From Dethiobacter sp. (GTDB lineage: Bacteria > Bacillota > Dethiobacteria > Dethiobacterales > Dethiobacteraceae), in the NCBI GenBank assembly GCA_018335875.1, contig JAGXRN010000025.1, forward strand, positions 1 through 64,000: a stretch of DNA of 64,000 bases, written 5' to 3'. Shown one piece after another: positions 6,814 through 15,425 of the stretch (the first letter of the stretch is position 1; each line of letters opens with the position of its first letter). The notes beneath the pieces were generated by a model, which did not search any database, was not told where the DNA came from, and worked only from the letters and a program-made list of their open reading frames with translations. Made by a program: the position numbers and the translations under genes.

Positions 6814-6948
6814 ATGCCACAGCATCAGTTGATCGAAGCGCGCGACGAACTCCTCAGAGAGTTTATGTTGGCCAGCGGATCGCACAAGGCTGAGATTCTT
6901 GTAAGAATCATGGATCTCGATGAAGAAATAGAAGATACAAGAAGTTAA
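6814..6948 (+). CDS. Spo0E-like small protein, 44 aa
   Basis: ATG 6814 behind AAAAGGAGG. The sequence MPQHQLIEARDELLREFMLA, then VRIMDLDEEIEDTRS, has the two-helix layout of Spo0E-type aspartyl-phosphate phosphatases (I-E-x-x-R-x-x-L, then a helix with the L-D-x-x-I ending of the S-Q-E-L-D motif). Ser and Gln of SQELD are replaced here by Met and Asp, so activity is uncertain. If functional it would dephosphorylate Spo0A and delay sporulation. The preceding 285 bases (6529-6813) are unusually AT-rich, with no other gene. A terminator directly follows. Confidence 0.5.
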   Translation: MPQHQLIEARDELLREFMLASGSHKAEILVRIMDLDEEIEDTRS

Positions 6949-6949
6949 A

Positions 6950-6976
6950 AAACACCGACAATGTCGGTGTTTTTTT
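6950..6976 (+). terminator. Intrinsic terminator after the Spo0E-like gene
   Basis: AAACACCGACA / TGTCGGTGTTT around 6950-6972, continued by a seven-T tract. Confidence 0.85.
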
Positions 6977-7115
6977 GACGCGCTTTTAATGAATAAAATC
7001 GGAAATTGTTAACAAAATTTATTGCTAAAAAAACATTGTCAAGGAAGGAAATTGAAACAAATTTGTAAAAATCACCATCTAAATAAATATGCATTAGAGG
7101 GAGGTGATAAAAAAC

Positions 7116-7811
7116 ATGCCTATCCTGGAGTTAAAAAAGGTGGTAAAGAAATACAGGGTGGGGAAGGAGATTGTAACTGCTTTAAACAGTGTGGACCTCT
7201 CTGTGGAGACTGGTGAATTTATAGCCATACTTGGGACATCGGGCTGCGGGAAGACCACACTGCTTAACATAGCTGCCGGCCTGGAACGTCCGACCAGAGG
7301 AGAGGTAATATTCCGCGGTGTTGCTATCAGTAAGCTTAAAGAAAATAAGATGGTTCCTTTCCGGCGCACACAAATGGGCTTTATTTTTCAATCTTATAAT
7401 TTACTGTCTGCGATGACGGCGCAGGAGAACGTGGCTTTGCCGCTGGTATTTGACGGGATAGCACCGAAAGAGAGAATTAAGCGTGCACGCAAGGTGCTGG
7501 CAGGTGTGGGGATTGCCGACCGCAGTATGCACAAGCCGGCGGAGATGAGCGGCGGGCAGCAGCAGCGCACCAGTATTGCCAGAGCTTTAATTACCAACCC
7601 CAGGATTATTTTTGCGGATGAGCCCACAGGTAACCTTGATACAAAAACTACCATGGAAGTTTTGGCACTGCTGCAGCGGGCTGTAAAGGATAACGGCCAG
7701 ACTTTAATCCTTGTCACCCACGACAATGATGTGGCCCGCTTTGCCGACAGGATTATTCAAATGGTGGACGGACAAATTGTTGCAGAAGAACGTGGAGGGA
7801 TGAGTATATGA
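7116..7811 (+). CDS. ABC transporter ATPase, MacB/LolD-FtsE type
   Basis: 231 residues from ATG 7116 (ribosome site GGGAGGTGAT). Walker A is GTSGCGKT (residues about 40-47), Q-loop FIFQSYNLL, signature MSGGQQQR, Walker B IIFADEPTGN and switch His in LVTHD. The sequence belongs to the MacB/LolD class that powers mechanotransmission permeases rather than classical importers. The stop codon overlaps the start of the next gene by four bases, and the permease at 9837 completes the complex, so the three are translationally coupled. It supplies ATP hydrolysis at the inner face of the membrane. Confidence 0.92.
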   Translation: MPILELKKVVKKYRVGKEIVTALNSVDLSVETGEFIAILGTSGCGKTTLLNIAAGLERPTRGEVIFRGVAISKLKENKMVPFRRTQMGFIFQSYNLLSAMTAQENVALPLVFDGIAPKERIKRARKVLAGVGIADRSMHKPAEMSGGQQQRTSIARALITNPRIIFADEPTGNLDTKTTMEVLALLQRAVKDNGQTLILVTHDNDVARFADRIIQMVDGQIVAEERGGMSI

Positions 7812-9850
7812 AAAAGGTTGTCCCGGCAATTCTGATTTTGTTATTTATGTTATGTGCCAGTCCGGTTTTAGCCGCAGTCTCCGATATTAGCGCCACTGTG
7901 GATACTCCGTCTTCGCTTGACGTAACGGTAGGTGAAAAGTTTGCAATAGCTGTAACCGTCAGAAGTGATGCTGACCCGGCAGAGGCAGACGATGTAGTAA
8001 TAAGCGGTGTAGTGGGATCATCAGGCCTGACAATTGAGCCCAAAACAATTTCGATTGTAGGCGGGGAGACAAGAAAGATATATTTATATGGAACTGCAAA
8101 TGTTCAGGGTGTATATGACTTTCGAATCAAGCTGTCAGAGTCGGGATCTCCGGATGGAGTAATCCAGGGTGATGAGCTTCTGATTAGGGCAACCAACGCG
8201 CCTTCACTGCCTCCCCCGCTCCCTCCGCCGCAGCCCTCTCCTCTGCTGACTGTCACCGGGGTGGCTTTTAATCCGCCGGCTCCTAATCTAAACAATGCTT
8301 TTACCATCAATGTTTCTTTCAGAAATGATAATTACACCTTAGCACGCAATGTGATTGTGTCACTTGAAGGGGGCAAAAACTTTGAAGTGATGGATTTAAC
8401 CAACAGAGTAAGCTTTGCCAATGTCTGGGGAGGCAGTACTTATGTTGCTTCTTACACAATCCGCGCCAAGCCGGACAGGGAATCAAACCGTGTTGATGTC
8501 AATTTTACATACCAATATGATAACGGACAGGGCGTCTACACTGAGACCCTTAATCTTCCCCTGGGTGATGTGCCAGGGCAGACGCCGCAGGTCCCGACAT
8601 CTCCCTTCCTTAAACTGGGGACTTTTTCTGTTGAACCCGAGGGGGAAAGCGGCGACTTCCTGCTGCGTTTCCAATTAAAAAACCTGGGCGAGGGCAGGGC
8701 TAAATCTGTGATGCTCCGGTTTACCGGGGACCAGGTTTTCACCCGCGAAACCAGCAATGCTATTTTTATACAGCAGCTTGCGGCAAAGGAAACTACCGAA
8801 GTGGTTGTAAAAATGAGGGTAGCCGCCAAGGGCAGTACCGCTTATACCATCCCGGTAACGCTTGGTTATAGTTCTGATGACGGCGAAGTGTACAGCGGGC
8901 AGGAGAGCCTGACAGTACTGGCCACTGCAATAGGCCTAAAAGATGCTGCCCCCGAACCTGCAGCGGGCACGCCGAGGGTAATGCTTAGCAAGTATACACT
9001 GTCGCAGAGCCAGGTGTTGGCCGGTAATACTATTAAACTGGTGCTCAGTATTGAAAACAGCAGCCGTGTGGAAGTGCGCAATATTAAAATTTCCCTCGGT
9101 GTCATCCAGGTCGGAGGAGAGACAGGCGGCACCGTCTTTTCTCCTGTCAACAGCAGCAACAGTTTCTATGTGGACAGCATCAGCGCCAAAAAAACTCATG
9201 TGCGCGAGATTGAACTCTATGTGGACCCCAATGCTGCTGCCAAGACTTATATTGTGCCTGTTGAAATCGAATACGAGGACTTAAGCGGCAGGGCTTACAG
9301 AGTGGACGAGATGGTGAATATTCCGGTTATCCAGGAAAGCCGCCTGCAGGTGCTGGCTGTTGAAGTGCCTCCCATGGCCATGGTAGGCCAGCCCTTACCA
9401 ATAACGGCGGAATTTGTCAATGTGGGTAAAGTTGCATTGAAAAACTTCCTGATTAGTATCGAAGGAGACTTCGCGAAGGAAAATGCCACCTATTTTCTGG
9501 CCAGCCTTGAGATGGGGATGAGCGATTATTTCATGGGCATGGTTTTCCCTCAGCAGGAAGGCTTACTGGCAGGCAATGTGGTATTTACATATACAGATAA
9601 TACTAACAAAGAGGTCAGAATTGAGAAGCCTTTTGAGTTGCACGTACAGGCAGGTGGATTTGAAAAGCCCCCGGTAGACTACTACCCACCCGACTACCCG
9701 CCCTATGGAGGGAAACCGCCACTGATGGCCGGGCTCAAAGCACAGCTGAAGTGGCTGGCGCCGGTACTTTTGGTTCTTGCTTTTGCGGCTTTTGTGGCAG
9801 TTAAAAAGCGGCGCGCAAAGCGTGGTGAGATGTTTAATGAAGATTTCTGA
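7808..9850 (+). CDS. Exported CARDB/S-layer-like multidomain protein with C-terminal membrane helix
   Basis: 680 residues. Residues 1-22 form a signal peptide (MKKVVPAILILLFMLCASPV, then LA-A). Four or five beta-rich, Ig-like repeats of roughly 100-130 residues follow, of the CARDB/COG1361 type found in S-layer-related proteins (patterns such as NxGxxxAxxVxLxL and xVxFxY). A proline-rich linker (SLPPPLPPPQPSPLL) at about residues 131-147 separates the first module from the others, and another (YYPPDYPPYGGKPP) at about 619-632 precedes the single membrane helix (about 640-665) and the basic tail KKRRAKR. It is thus displayed outside the cell. Being between the ATPase and the permease, it probably forms the extracytoplasmic partner, analogous in position to MacA-type adaptors but unrelated in sequence. 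Its substrate is unknown. Confidence 0.8.
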   Translation: MKKVVPAILILLFMLCASPVLAAVSDISATVDTPSSLDVTVGEKFAIAVTVRSDADPAEADDVVISGVVGSSGLTIEPKTISIVGGETRKIYLYGTANVQGVYDFRIKLSESGSPDGVIQGDELLIRATNAPSLPPPLPPPQPSPLLTVTGVAFNPPAPNLNNAFTINVSFRNDNYTLARNVIVSLEGGKNFEVMDLTNRVSFANVWGGSTYVASYTIRAKPDRESNRVDVNFTYQYDNGQGVYTETLNLPLGDVPGQTPQVPTSPFLKLGTFSVEPEGESGDFLLRFQLKNLGEGRAKSVMLRFTGDQVFTRETSNAIFIQQLAAKETTEVVVKMRVAAKGSTAYTIPVTLGYSSDDGEVYSGQESLTVLATAIGLKDAAPEPAAGTPRVMLSKYTLSQSQVLAGNTIKLVLSIENSSRVEVRNIKISLGVIQVGGETGGTVFSPVNSSNSFYVDSISAKKTHVREIELYVDPNAAAKTYIVPVEIEYEDLSGRAYRVDEMVNIPVIQESRLQVLAVEVPPMAMVGQPLPITAEFVNVGKVALKNFLISIEGDFAKENATYFLASLEMGMSDYFMGMVFPQQEGLLAGNVVFTYTDNTNKEVRIEKPFELHVQAGGFEKPPVDYYPPDYPPYGGKPPLMAGLKAQLKWLAPVLLVLAFAAFVAVKKRRAKRGEMFNEDF

Positions 9851-11210
9851 TTTAGCCGTTATCTCGCACAAAAATCTGTGGAGGCGTAAAGGGCGGACCA
9901 TACTTACCGTCCTTGGCGTAGTAATCGGCACAGCGTCCATCGTAGTCATGCTCTCGCTTGGCATCGGCCTTGTGGAGTCACAAAAGAAACAAATGGCTCA
10001 ATGGGGCAGCCTTAATATCATACGTGTAAACCAGGCCTGGGAGTACCCCGGCGACGAAGGCAGGCAAAAGAGGTTGACAGAAGATGCTGTTGCTGAAATC
10101 AGGGCCATGGAGGGGGTTGTCGGCGTCTCGCCTGCTTTTGATGTGTGGGGTGAGGTGCGTTGGGGGAAGCAGCGCGGCCATATCAGCCTCATAGGCATTG
10201 ACCCTGAGATGATGGAACTGCTGGAGTTCGAGGTGCAGGCCGGAAGGCTATTGGACGGTAACGACCGTTTTAACGTGGTGGCCGGGGTCCAGGTAATCAA
10301 CAATTTCTGGGAGGAAAAAAGGGGCTACAACCCCTGGGATCAAATGGAGCAGAAAAATCCCCTCGAACTGCTCAATCAGCGGCTGACGATGACCATTTTT
10401 AATTCTCAGCAGCAGAAGAGGATCTACAGCCTGAATGTGGTAGGCATCTTAAGCGATAAGACGATGGAGCGCGCCTGGGAAGTTTACGGGCCGCTCAAAG
10501 AAATAAAAAAAATGCGCGACTTTATGAACCAGGGCAGGCAGGAGCCGGATTTCTTCTATGGCCCTGTAAAAGGAGGCCCGGTGATGGAGGGTCCTGTGCG
10601 GGGAGGTACTCCAGGCAAGAACCAGCCTAAGCAAGAAGAGCAGTACAGTTATGCACTGGTGGCAACCAGGGATGTGGGGCATACGCGACGTATAAGTAAA
10701 GAACTGCGCGAGATGGGCTTCAATGCCTGGTCCATGGCCGACAATCTTGAGGGTATTGAAGAGGTGGCCCGCCGCTTCCAGGCAATTCTGGGAGGTATCG
10801 GCGCCATTACACTGCTTGTGGCGGCAATCGGCATTACCAATACTATGGTGATGTCCATTTACGAACGGACAAGGGAGATCGCTATTATTAAAGTGATTGG
10901 GGCTTCATTTAATGATATCCGCTGGCTTTTCCTCGCTGAATCCTCGTTAATCGGCTTGTTGGGAGGTACTTTCGGTATCGGCCTGAGCTACCTGTTGTCA
11001 TACATTTTAAACAGATACGGGGCGGCTTTTATTAATCCCGGTGGCGGTATGCCTATGGGCGGGCCACAGGTCATGCAGATTTCATATATACCTCTCTGGC
11101 TTGTAGGCTTTGCTCTTGTCTTCTCCCTGGGAATAGGGCTCCTGGCCGGCATATACCCGGCTAACAGGGCCATCCGCCTTGATCCTATAACGGCAATGAG
11201 GCATCTTTGA
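9837..11210 (+). CDS. MacB/FtsX-type ABC transporter permease
   Basis: 457 residues from ATG 9837, overlapping the previous gene by 14 bases. A MacB_PCD arrangement: membrane helix 1 near residues 20-45 (RTILTVLGVVIGTASIVVML), a large extracytoplasmic domain (about 50-320) and three helices at the C-terminus in an FtsX domain (about 325-457), ending with the family's RLDPITAMRHL. An insertion around residues 240-265 is rich in Gly and Pro (VKGGPVMEGPVRGG). With the upstream ATPase it should form a type VII (mechanotransmission) ABC system for export or envelope signalling. A terminator-like repeat follows. Confidence 0.9.
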   Translation: MKISDLAVISHKNLWRRKGRTILTVLGVVIGTASIVVMLSLGIGLVESQKKQMAQWGSLNIIRVNQAWEYPGDEGRQKRLTEDAVAEIRAMEGVVGVSPAFDVWGEVRWGKQRGHISLIGIDPEMMELLEFEVQAGRLLDGNDRFNVVAGVQVINNFWEEKRGYNPWDQMEQKNPLELLNQRLTMTIFNSQQQKRIYSLNVVGILSDKTMERAWEVYGPLKEIKKMRDFMNQGRQEPDFFYGPVKGGPVMEGPVRGGTPGKNQPKQEEQYSYALVATRDVGHTRRISKELREMGFNAWSMADNLEGIEEVARRFQAILGGIGAITLLVAAIGITNTMVMSIYERTREIAIIKVIGASFNDIRWLFLAESSLIGLLGGTFGIGLSYLLSYILNRYGAAFINPGGGMPMGGPQVMQISYIPLWLVGFALVFSLGIGLLAGIYPANRAIRLDPITAMRHL

Positions 11211-11236
11211 GTGTTGTTGAAAAACTGCGCATAACT

Positions 11237-11288
11237 AACCCCGGCAGCCTCGGGCGTATTCTACTCGCCTGCGGTACCGGGGTTTCTT
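11237..11288 (+). terminator. Terminator hairpin of the ABC operon, inside a dispersed-repeat-like sequence
   Basis: AACCCCGG (11237-11244) pairs with CCGGGGTT (11277-11284), followed by TC/T residues. The loop contains CGCCTGCGGTACCGG, closely similar to CGCCTGCGGTGCCGG at 57439-57453, and GTTGAAAAACTGCGC upstream resembles GTTGAAAAAGGCGC at 57277-57290. So this is probably a shortened copy of the same intergenic repeat. Confidence 0.6.
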
Positions 11289-11347
11289 GTTGCATGTCCT
11301 ATTTTCTTTGAAATGGCTGGTAAAACTATAAGCTGGTGAGCATAAAA

Positions 11348-12016
11348 TTAAAAGTCGGCTGATTCGCCGGGGGCAAGCACCAGGCAGCGGCCAGCAGTAT
11401 TGTCTGAGACTTTTGTACAAAATTCATCGGGGTCGGCTGCCACTACCGGCCAGGTATTATAGTGGCAGGGTACAACAGTGCCTGTGCCCGTCAGTTTTGT
11501 GGCGTAGACAGCGTCGTCGAGGTCCATGGTGAAGTTGCCGCCGATTGGCACCAGAAAAAGGTCGATTTTTTCAATCTCACCAAAAAGCTTCATGTCGCCA
11601 AAGAGGCCGGTGTCACCGGCAAAATAGATTGTAAAGCCGTCAAGATTAACAATGAAGCCGCAGGCATGGCCGCCGGATATGCCTGAACCGTGGAAAGCCG
11701 GTGTAACACGGACATAACCAAATTCAAATTTGAATTTGCCGCCGATGTGCATGGCGTGGGCATTGAGCCCCCTATTCTGGCATTCATGGGCGATCTCAGC
11801 TGTGGAAATAATCTTTGCATCAGTACGTGCTGCAATTTCATAGGTGTCGCCAAGGTGGTCGGCATGGGCGTGGGAGACAAAAATATAATCTGCCTCCACC
11901 TCGTCAGCCGCCACAGTGGCCTGTGGGTTGCCGCTCAGGAACGGGTCAAAAAGAAGTTTTATGCCATTTTTCTCGAATAAAAAACATGCATGTCCATAAA
12001 AAGTAAGTCTGGCCAT
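11348..12016 (-). CDS. UPF0173 family metallo-beta-lactamase-fold hydrolase
   Basis: 222 residues; start codon complementary to 12014-12016 behind CAAGGAGGAGTG. The N-terminus (MARLTFYGHACFLFE, then LLFDPFLSGNP) and HAHADH (residues 49-54) are the UPF0173 signature, followed by the metal-binding FHGSGISGGH, FAGDTGLFGDM and PCHYNTWP. Members are predicted Zn-dependent hydrolases, often near DNA repair or redox genes, and the physiological substrate is not known. It is oriented opposite to the flanking genes and is probably monocistronic. Confidence 0.9.
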   Translation of the reverse strand: MARLTFYGHACFLFEKNGIKLLFDPFLSGNPQATVAADEVEADYIFVSHAHADHLGDTYEIAARTDAKIISTAEIAHECQNRGLNAHAMHIGGKFKFEFGYVRVTPAFHGSGISGGHACGFIVNLDGFTIYFAGDTGLFGDMKLFGEIEKIDLFLVPIGGNFTMDLDDAVYATKLTGTGTVVPCHYNTWPVVAADPDEFCTKVSDNTAGRCLVLAPGESADF

Positions 12017-12193
12017 GGAACACTCCTCCTTGGCTTTTTTTTCTATATTATACTAACAGGAAAAATTTATCAAGGGTTAGGGGAAGTTAATGCGCAGCTA
12101 AACGGCACCCTTGCCTTTTGTTATTGGATTCGCGGTTTTGTTGCATGCTAGTATATATGTTCGTCTTTAGAAAAATAAAGGAGTTGATTTTCT

Positions 12194-13069
12194 GTGGAGA
12201 GAAAAGTTGATGTTGCCATAGTGGGTTGTGGCCCGGCGGGCCTTTCCGCTGCCGTGAATGTAAAGGTGCGCAACCGCTCATTGTTGCTGGTGGGACCCAG
12301 GCTTTGCAGCGCTTCCCTGCATAAGGCACATCGCATAAACAATTACCTGGGGTTCCACGGTGTGACCGGTGAGGAACTGCGGCAAAAGTTTCTCGCTCAT
12401 ATCCGGGATATGGGCATCAGCGTTACACAGTCCAATGTTTCAGGTATTTACCCCGTGGAGGGCAGCTTTCACCTGCAGGTGCGCGACGATTTTGTGGAAG
12501 CGGCAGCTGTCATACTCACCACAGGCGTTTTTGCCGCGCGGCATCTGCCTGATGAGGAAAGGCTGGTGGGGAAGGGGATTTCCTACTGCGGTACCTGTGA
12601 CGCCATGTTTTACCAGGGTAAAACAGTGGCCGTGGTGGCCGAGAGCGCGGAGCATGAGGAGGAAGCACGTTTCCTGGCGGAAGTGGCAGGCCATGTTTAT
12701 TTTCTGCCCCAGTATGAAAATGTGAGTGCCGACATTGGCGAGAGAATGGAGACAATCAGGGAAAAGGTAAAGGGTTTTGCCGGGGAGGAGCGTGTGCGGG
12801 CAGTGCGGCTTGAAGGAAGGGAGCTGACTGTAGACGGAGTATTTTTATTAAAAGAGCAGCTGCCAATGTCGCATCTTGTTTCCGGCCTCGCCCTGCACGA
12901 TAAGCATGTTCGTACAGACCCGGAGATGGCTACCAATATTCCCGGTGTTTATGCTGCGGGTGATATTACAGGCAAGCCATACCAGGTGGCCAAGGCAGTG
13001 GGCCAGGGACAGCAAGCAGCGCTCAGTGCCGTGTCCTATATTGACAGCCGCATAAAAGTAAAAGTATGA
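12194..13069 (+). CDS. Thioredoxin reductase-like FAD/NAD(P) oxidoreductase
   Basis: 291 residues, GTG start at 12194 with AAAGGAG upstream. FAD motif GCGPAG (residues 11-16), active-site-like CGTC at 132-135 (YCGTCDAMFY; TrxB usually has C-A-T/V-C) and the C-terminal FAD-contacting YAAGDITGKPYQVAKAVGQG. The NAD(P)-binding subdomain is reduced: between VVAESAEHEEE and the return to FAD the usual GGGDSA is replaced by AESAEH, so pyridine nucleotide binding may be altered. The protein is slightly shorter than classical TrxB (about 305-320). Electron donor and acceptor are therefore uncertain, possibly a ferredoxin- or flavin-dependent variant (inference). Confidence 0.8.
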   Translation: MERKVDVAIVGCGPAGLSAAVNVKVRNRSLLLVGPRLCSASLHKAHRINNYLGFHGVTGEELRQKFLAHIRDMGISVTQSNVSGIYPVEGSFHLQVRDDFVEAAAVILTTGVFAARHLPDEERLVGKGISYCGTCDAMFYQGKTVAVVAESAEHEEEARFLAEVAGHVYFLPQYENVSADIGERMETIREKVKGFAGEERVRAVRLEGRELTVDGVFLLKEQLPMSHLVSGLALHDKHVRTDPEMATNIPGVYAAGDITGKPYQVAKAVGQGQQAALSAVSYIDSRIKVKV

Positions 13070-13162
13070 TTCAAAGTATAATTAAAAGTGTGATATATGT
13101 CATTTGCCGCTCTGGAATAGCTGGTATATAATGTAGTTACTTGATTGGGAAGGATGGGTAAT

Positions 13163-14053
13163 ATGGAATTAACAACAGCTTTTCTGCGTAAAGCCTTCCA
13201 GGAAACTGGGTATATAACAGATGATGAGGTGATTGTAACTGTATACCTGGCGCTGAAACTGGGTAAACCCCTGTTGATAGAGGGCGCGCCCGGTGTGGGC
13301 AAAACAGAACTGGCCAAGGTACTGGCTTCTGTCTTTAATACCGATCTCATACGCCTGCAGTGCTACGAAGGGTTGGATGAGAATAAGGCGCTTTATGAGT
13401 GGAACTATCAGCGCCAGCTGTTAAAAATACAGATTTCCAAGGAAACTGCCTGTAGCGAGGATTTGGAACATGACCTCTTTTCACGTGAATACCTGCTGGA
13501 AAGGCCGCTTCTGAAGGCCATCCAGGCGGAAAAGAAGGTAGTTCTGCTGATTGACGAGGTTGACAAGACTGATGAGGAGTTTGAGGCATTTTTGTTTGAA
13601 GTCCTCTCCGATTTCCAGGTGAGTGTGCCGGAGCTTGGCACTCTGCGCGCTCGCCAGATTCCCATGGTGGTCCTGACAAGCAATAATGAACGCGAGTTGT
13701 CTGACGGCCTCAAAAGGCGATGTGTCTACCTGTATTTAGACTACCCCAACGTAACACGGGAGATTGACATAATCAGGGCACGCATTCCCGAACTTGGTGA
13801 AAAGCTATCCACGGAAGTGGCACGGGCTGTGTCCCTGATACGGGCACAGCAGGATATCAGGAAAAAACCATCCATTGCTGAAACACTGGATTGGGCGAGG
13901 TCGCTGGCGGCGCTGGAAAAAGACCGCCTGAGCAAATCAGCCATTGAACAGACACTTAACATTATACTGAAAACAAAGTCTGACCTGGATGCTTTCAACA
14001 TCACCATCGGCGCTGCCCGCCTCGAAGAATATGTGCGTGCGGAGAAAGCATGA
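13163..14053 (+). CDS. MoxR family AAA+ ATPase
   Basis: 297 residues. ATG 13163 has GGGAAGGA eight bases before it; ATG 13154 is an alternative without room for a ribosome site. Walker A GAPGVGKT (residues 41-48), Walker B VVLLIDEVD (126-134), sensor 1 VVLTSNNERE and a C-terminal lid. The class is MoxR/CbbQ/NorQ, chaperone-like ATPases that act with VWA-domain proteins to insert metals or activate large enzymes. The downstream VWA gene begins one base after its stop codon (TGA-A-ATG), so the pair is coupled. Adjacent cooC suggests service to CO dehydrogenase or another metalloenzyme (inference). Confidence 0.9.
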   Translation: MELTTAFLRKAFQETGYITDDEVIVTVYLALKLGKPLLIEGAPGVGKTELAKVLASVFNTDLIRLQCYEGLDENKALYEWNYQRQLLKIQISKETACSEDLEHDLFSREYLLERPLLKAIQAEKKVVLLIDEVDKTDEEFEAFLFEVLSDFQVSVPELGTLRARQIPMVVLTSNNERELSDGLKRRCVYLYLDYPNVTREIDIIRARIPELGEKLSTEVARAVSLIRAQQDIRKKPSIAETLDWARSLAALEKDRLSKSAIEQTLNIILKTKSDLDAFNITIGAARLEEYVRAEKA

Positions 14054-14054
14054 A

Positions 14055-15389
14055 ATGGATAACTATCTTGAAATAAACGTGGTACGGTTTATTCATCTGC
14101 TGCGCCACGTGGGGCTGCGAATCGGCAGCGGCGAGGTCATTGATGCCCTCAATGCACTGACGCTGTTAGACCTCGCAGACCGGGGGGCAGTAAAAGCGGG
14201 CCTGAAAGCAACCCTGGTCAAGCGGCCCGGGGAGGCGGCCTCCTTTGATAAAGCATTTAATTTATTTTTTGCGCCACCTGAACAAAAAGAAGACACCAGC
14301 ACACGTTACCAGCAAAAAAAAGAAGCCCACCACCAGATGCTGGAGACTGCCGGGCAGGAATTAAACTTTCAGGGTATGCCGCTTCAGCTATCGGACAAAG
14401 AAAAGACGGTTTATGCCAGTATTCCTGAGGACGATAGGCAAAAGCTGCAGGAATATATTAAGAAGACGGCGGAAGGAAAGAATGTGGAGCAAAACTTTCG
14501 CCCGCTTTTGGAAAGTGTGGTCAAAGGCTCTCTCTCTTACTGGCGAAAAGCATTGCGCAACGAAATTGACTTAAGTGCTCCACCAAAGACGGGAGACCAG
14601 GAACTGGACGCCATGGTTGAAGGGGTGGGGAGCAGCGGTGAAGGCGGAGTAGGAACGCTTCTGGAAGAGGATATGCAAAACATCGCCGACAAGGACCTGC
14701 CAAGAGCAAGGGCGCTGATACGCAAGCTGGCGCGGCAGATGGTGGCCAGGATAACCCGGCGTTACCGTCAGAGCAAGAAGCACAAACAGCTGGACTTACG
14801 CAAGAGCATCCGCTACAACTTGTCTTTTGGGGGCGCCATGTTCAGGCTCCGCTACCGCAGCCGCCGTATCCAGAAGCCAAAGCTTATCCTGCTCTGTGAC
14901 GTATCCGGATCCATGGCGCGTTATGTCAGCTTTGTGCTCCAGTTTATATACGGCATACACAGCGTGGTGGGAAGCATTCAGAGCTTTGTTTTTTCAGAGG
15001 ACCTGGAAAAGGTGACCGGCTATTTCCACACCGGCGCAGACTTCAACTCCACAATGCTGGAGTTGGTCAACAGTTCCGCCGAATGGGGCCGCGGCACCAA
15101 CCTTGCCGCGTCGCTGCGCACACTGCGTGAAAAGTTCGGCTCTGTACTGACCGGGGATTCATATATTATCATTGTGAGTGATACAAAGACCATGTCTCTT
15201 GATGAAGCGGTGAACGAACTGACGGAGCTGAAAAGAAGGGTCAAGGACGTGGTGTGGCTCAACACAATGGCTGAGAGTGACTGGGAAAACTCAAAAACAG
15301 TAGAGGCGTTTTTAAAAATAGTTCGTATGTATCCCTGCAACACACTTTCTGACCTGGAAAGAGTTATGCGCAAGAAGATTTTAGCCTAA
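14055..15389 (+). CDS. VWA domain-containing CoxE-like protein
   Basis: 444 residues from ATG 14055, immediately behind the MoxR stop. The N-terminal 230 residues are helical and charged. A strongly basic stretch follows (RKLARQMVARITRRYRQSKK). From about residue 270 the CoxE/VWA domain begins, with the MIDAS loop DVSGSMARY (about 281-289), a Thr site in WGRGTNLA and a DTKTMS motif near the third metal-coordinating position. CoxE proteins with MoxR partners (CoxD) are linked to maturation of the Mo-Cu CO dehydrogenase active site in aerobes. In anaerobes the pair's client is not established. The protein is cytoplasmic, with no signal peptide. Confidence 0.87.
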   Translation: MDNYLEINVVRFIHLLRHVGLRIGSGEVIDALNALTLLDLADRGAVKAGLKATLVKRPGEAASFDKAFNLFFAPPEQKEDTSTRYQQKKEAHHQMLETAGQELNFQGMPLQLSDKEKTVYASIPEDDRQKLQEYIKKTAEGKNVEQNFRPLLESVVKGSLSYWRKALRNEIDLSAPPKTGDQELDAMVEGVGSSGEGGVGTLLEEDMQNIADKDLPRARALIRKLARQMVARITRRYRQSKKHKQLDLRKSIRYNLSFGGAMFRLRYRSRRIQKPKLILLCDVSGSMARYVSFVLQFIYGIHSVVGSIQSFVFSEDLEKVTGYFHTGADFNSTMLELVNSSAEWGRGTNLAASLRTLREKFGSVLTGDSYIIIVSDTKTMSLDEAVNELTELKRRVKDVVWLNTMAESDWENSKTVEAFLKIVRMYPCNTLSDLERVMRKKILA

Positions 15390-15425
15390 TGTAATTACTT
15401 TATAAAAATAGGGGAGGTTTTACGA

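Noticed and set aside
7808-8206. Possible lipoprotein signal in the CARDB-like protein
   Set aside because: The Cys (MLCASPV) is inside the hydrophobic core, not at a lipobox followed by the mature N-terminus; an ordinary signal peptide fits better.
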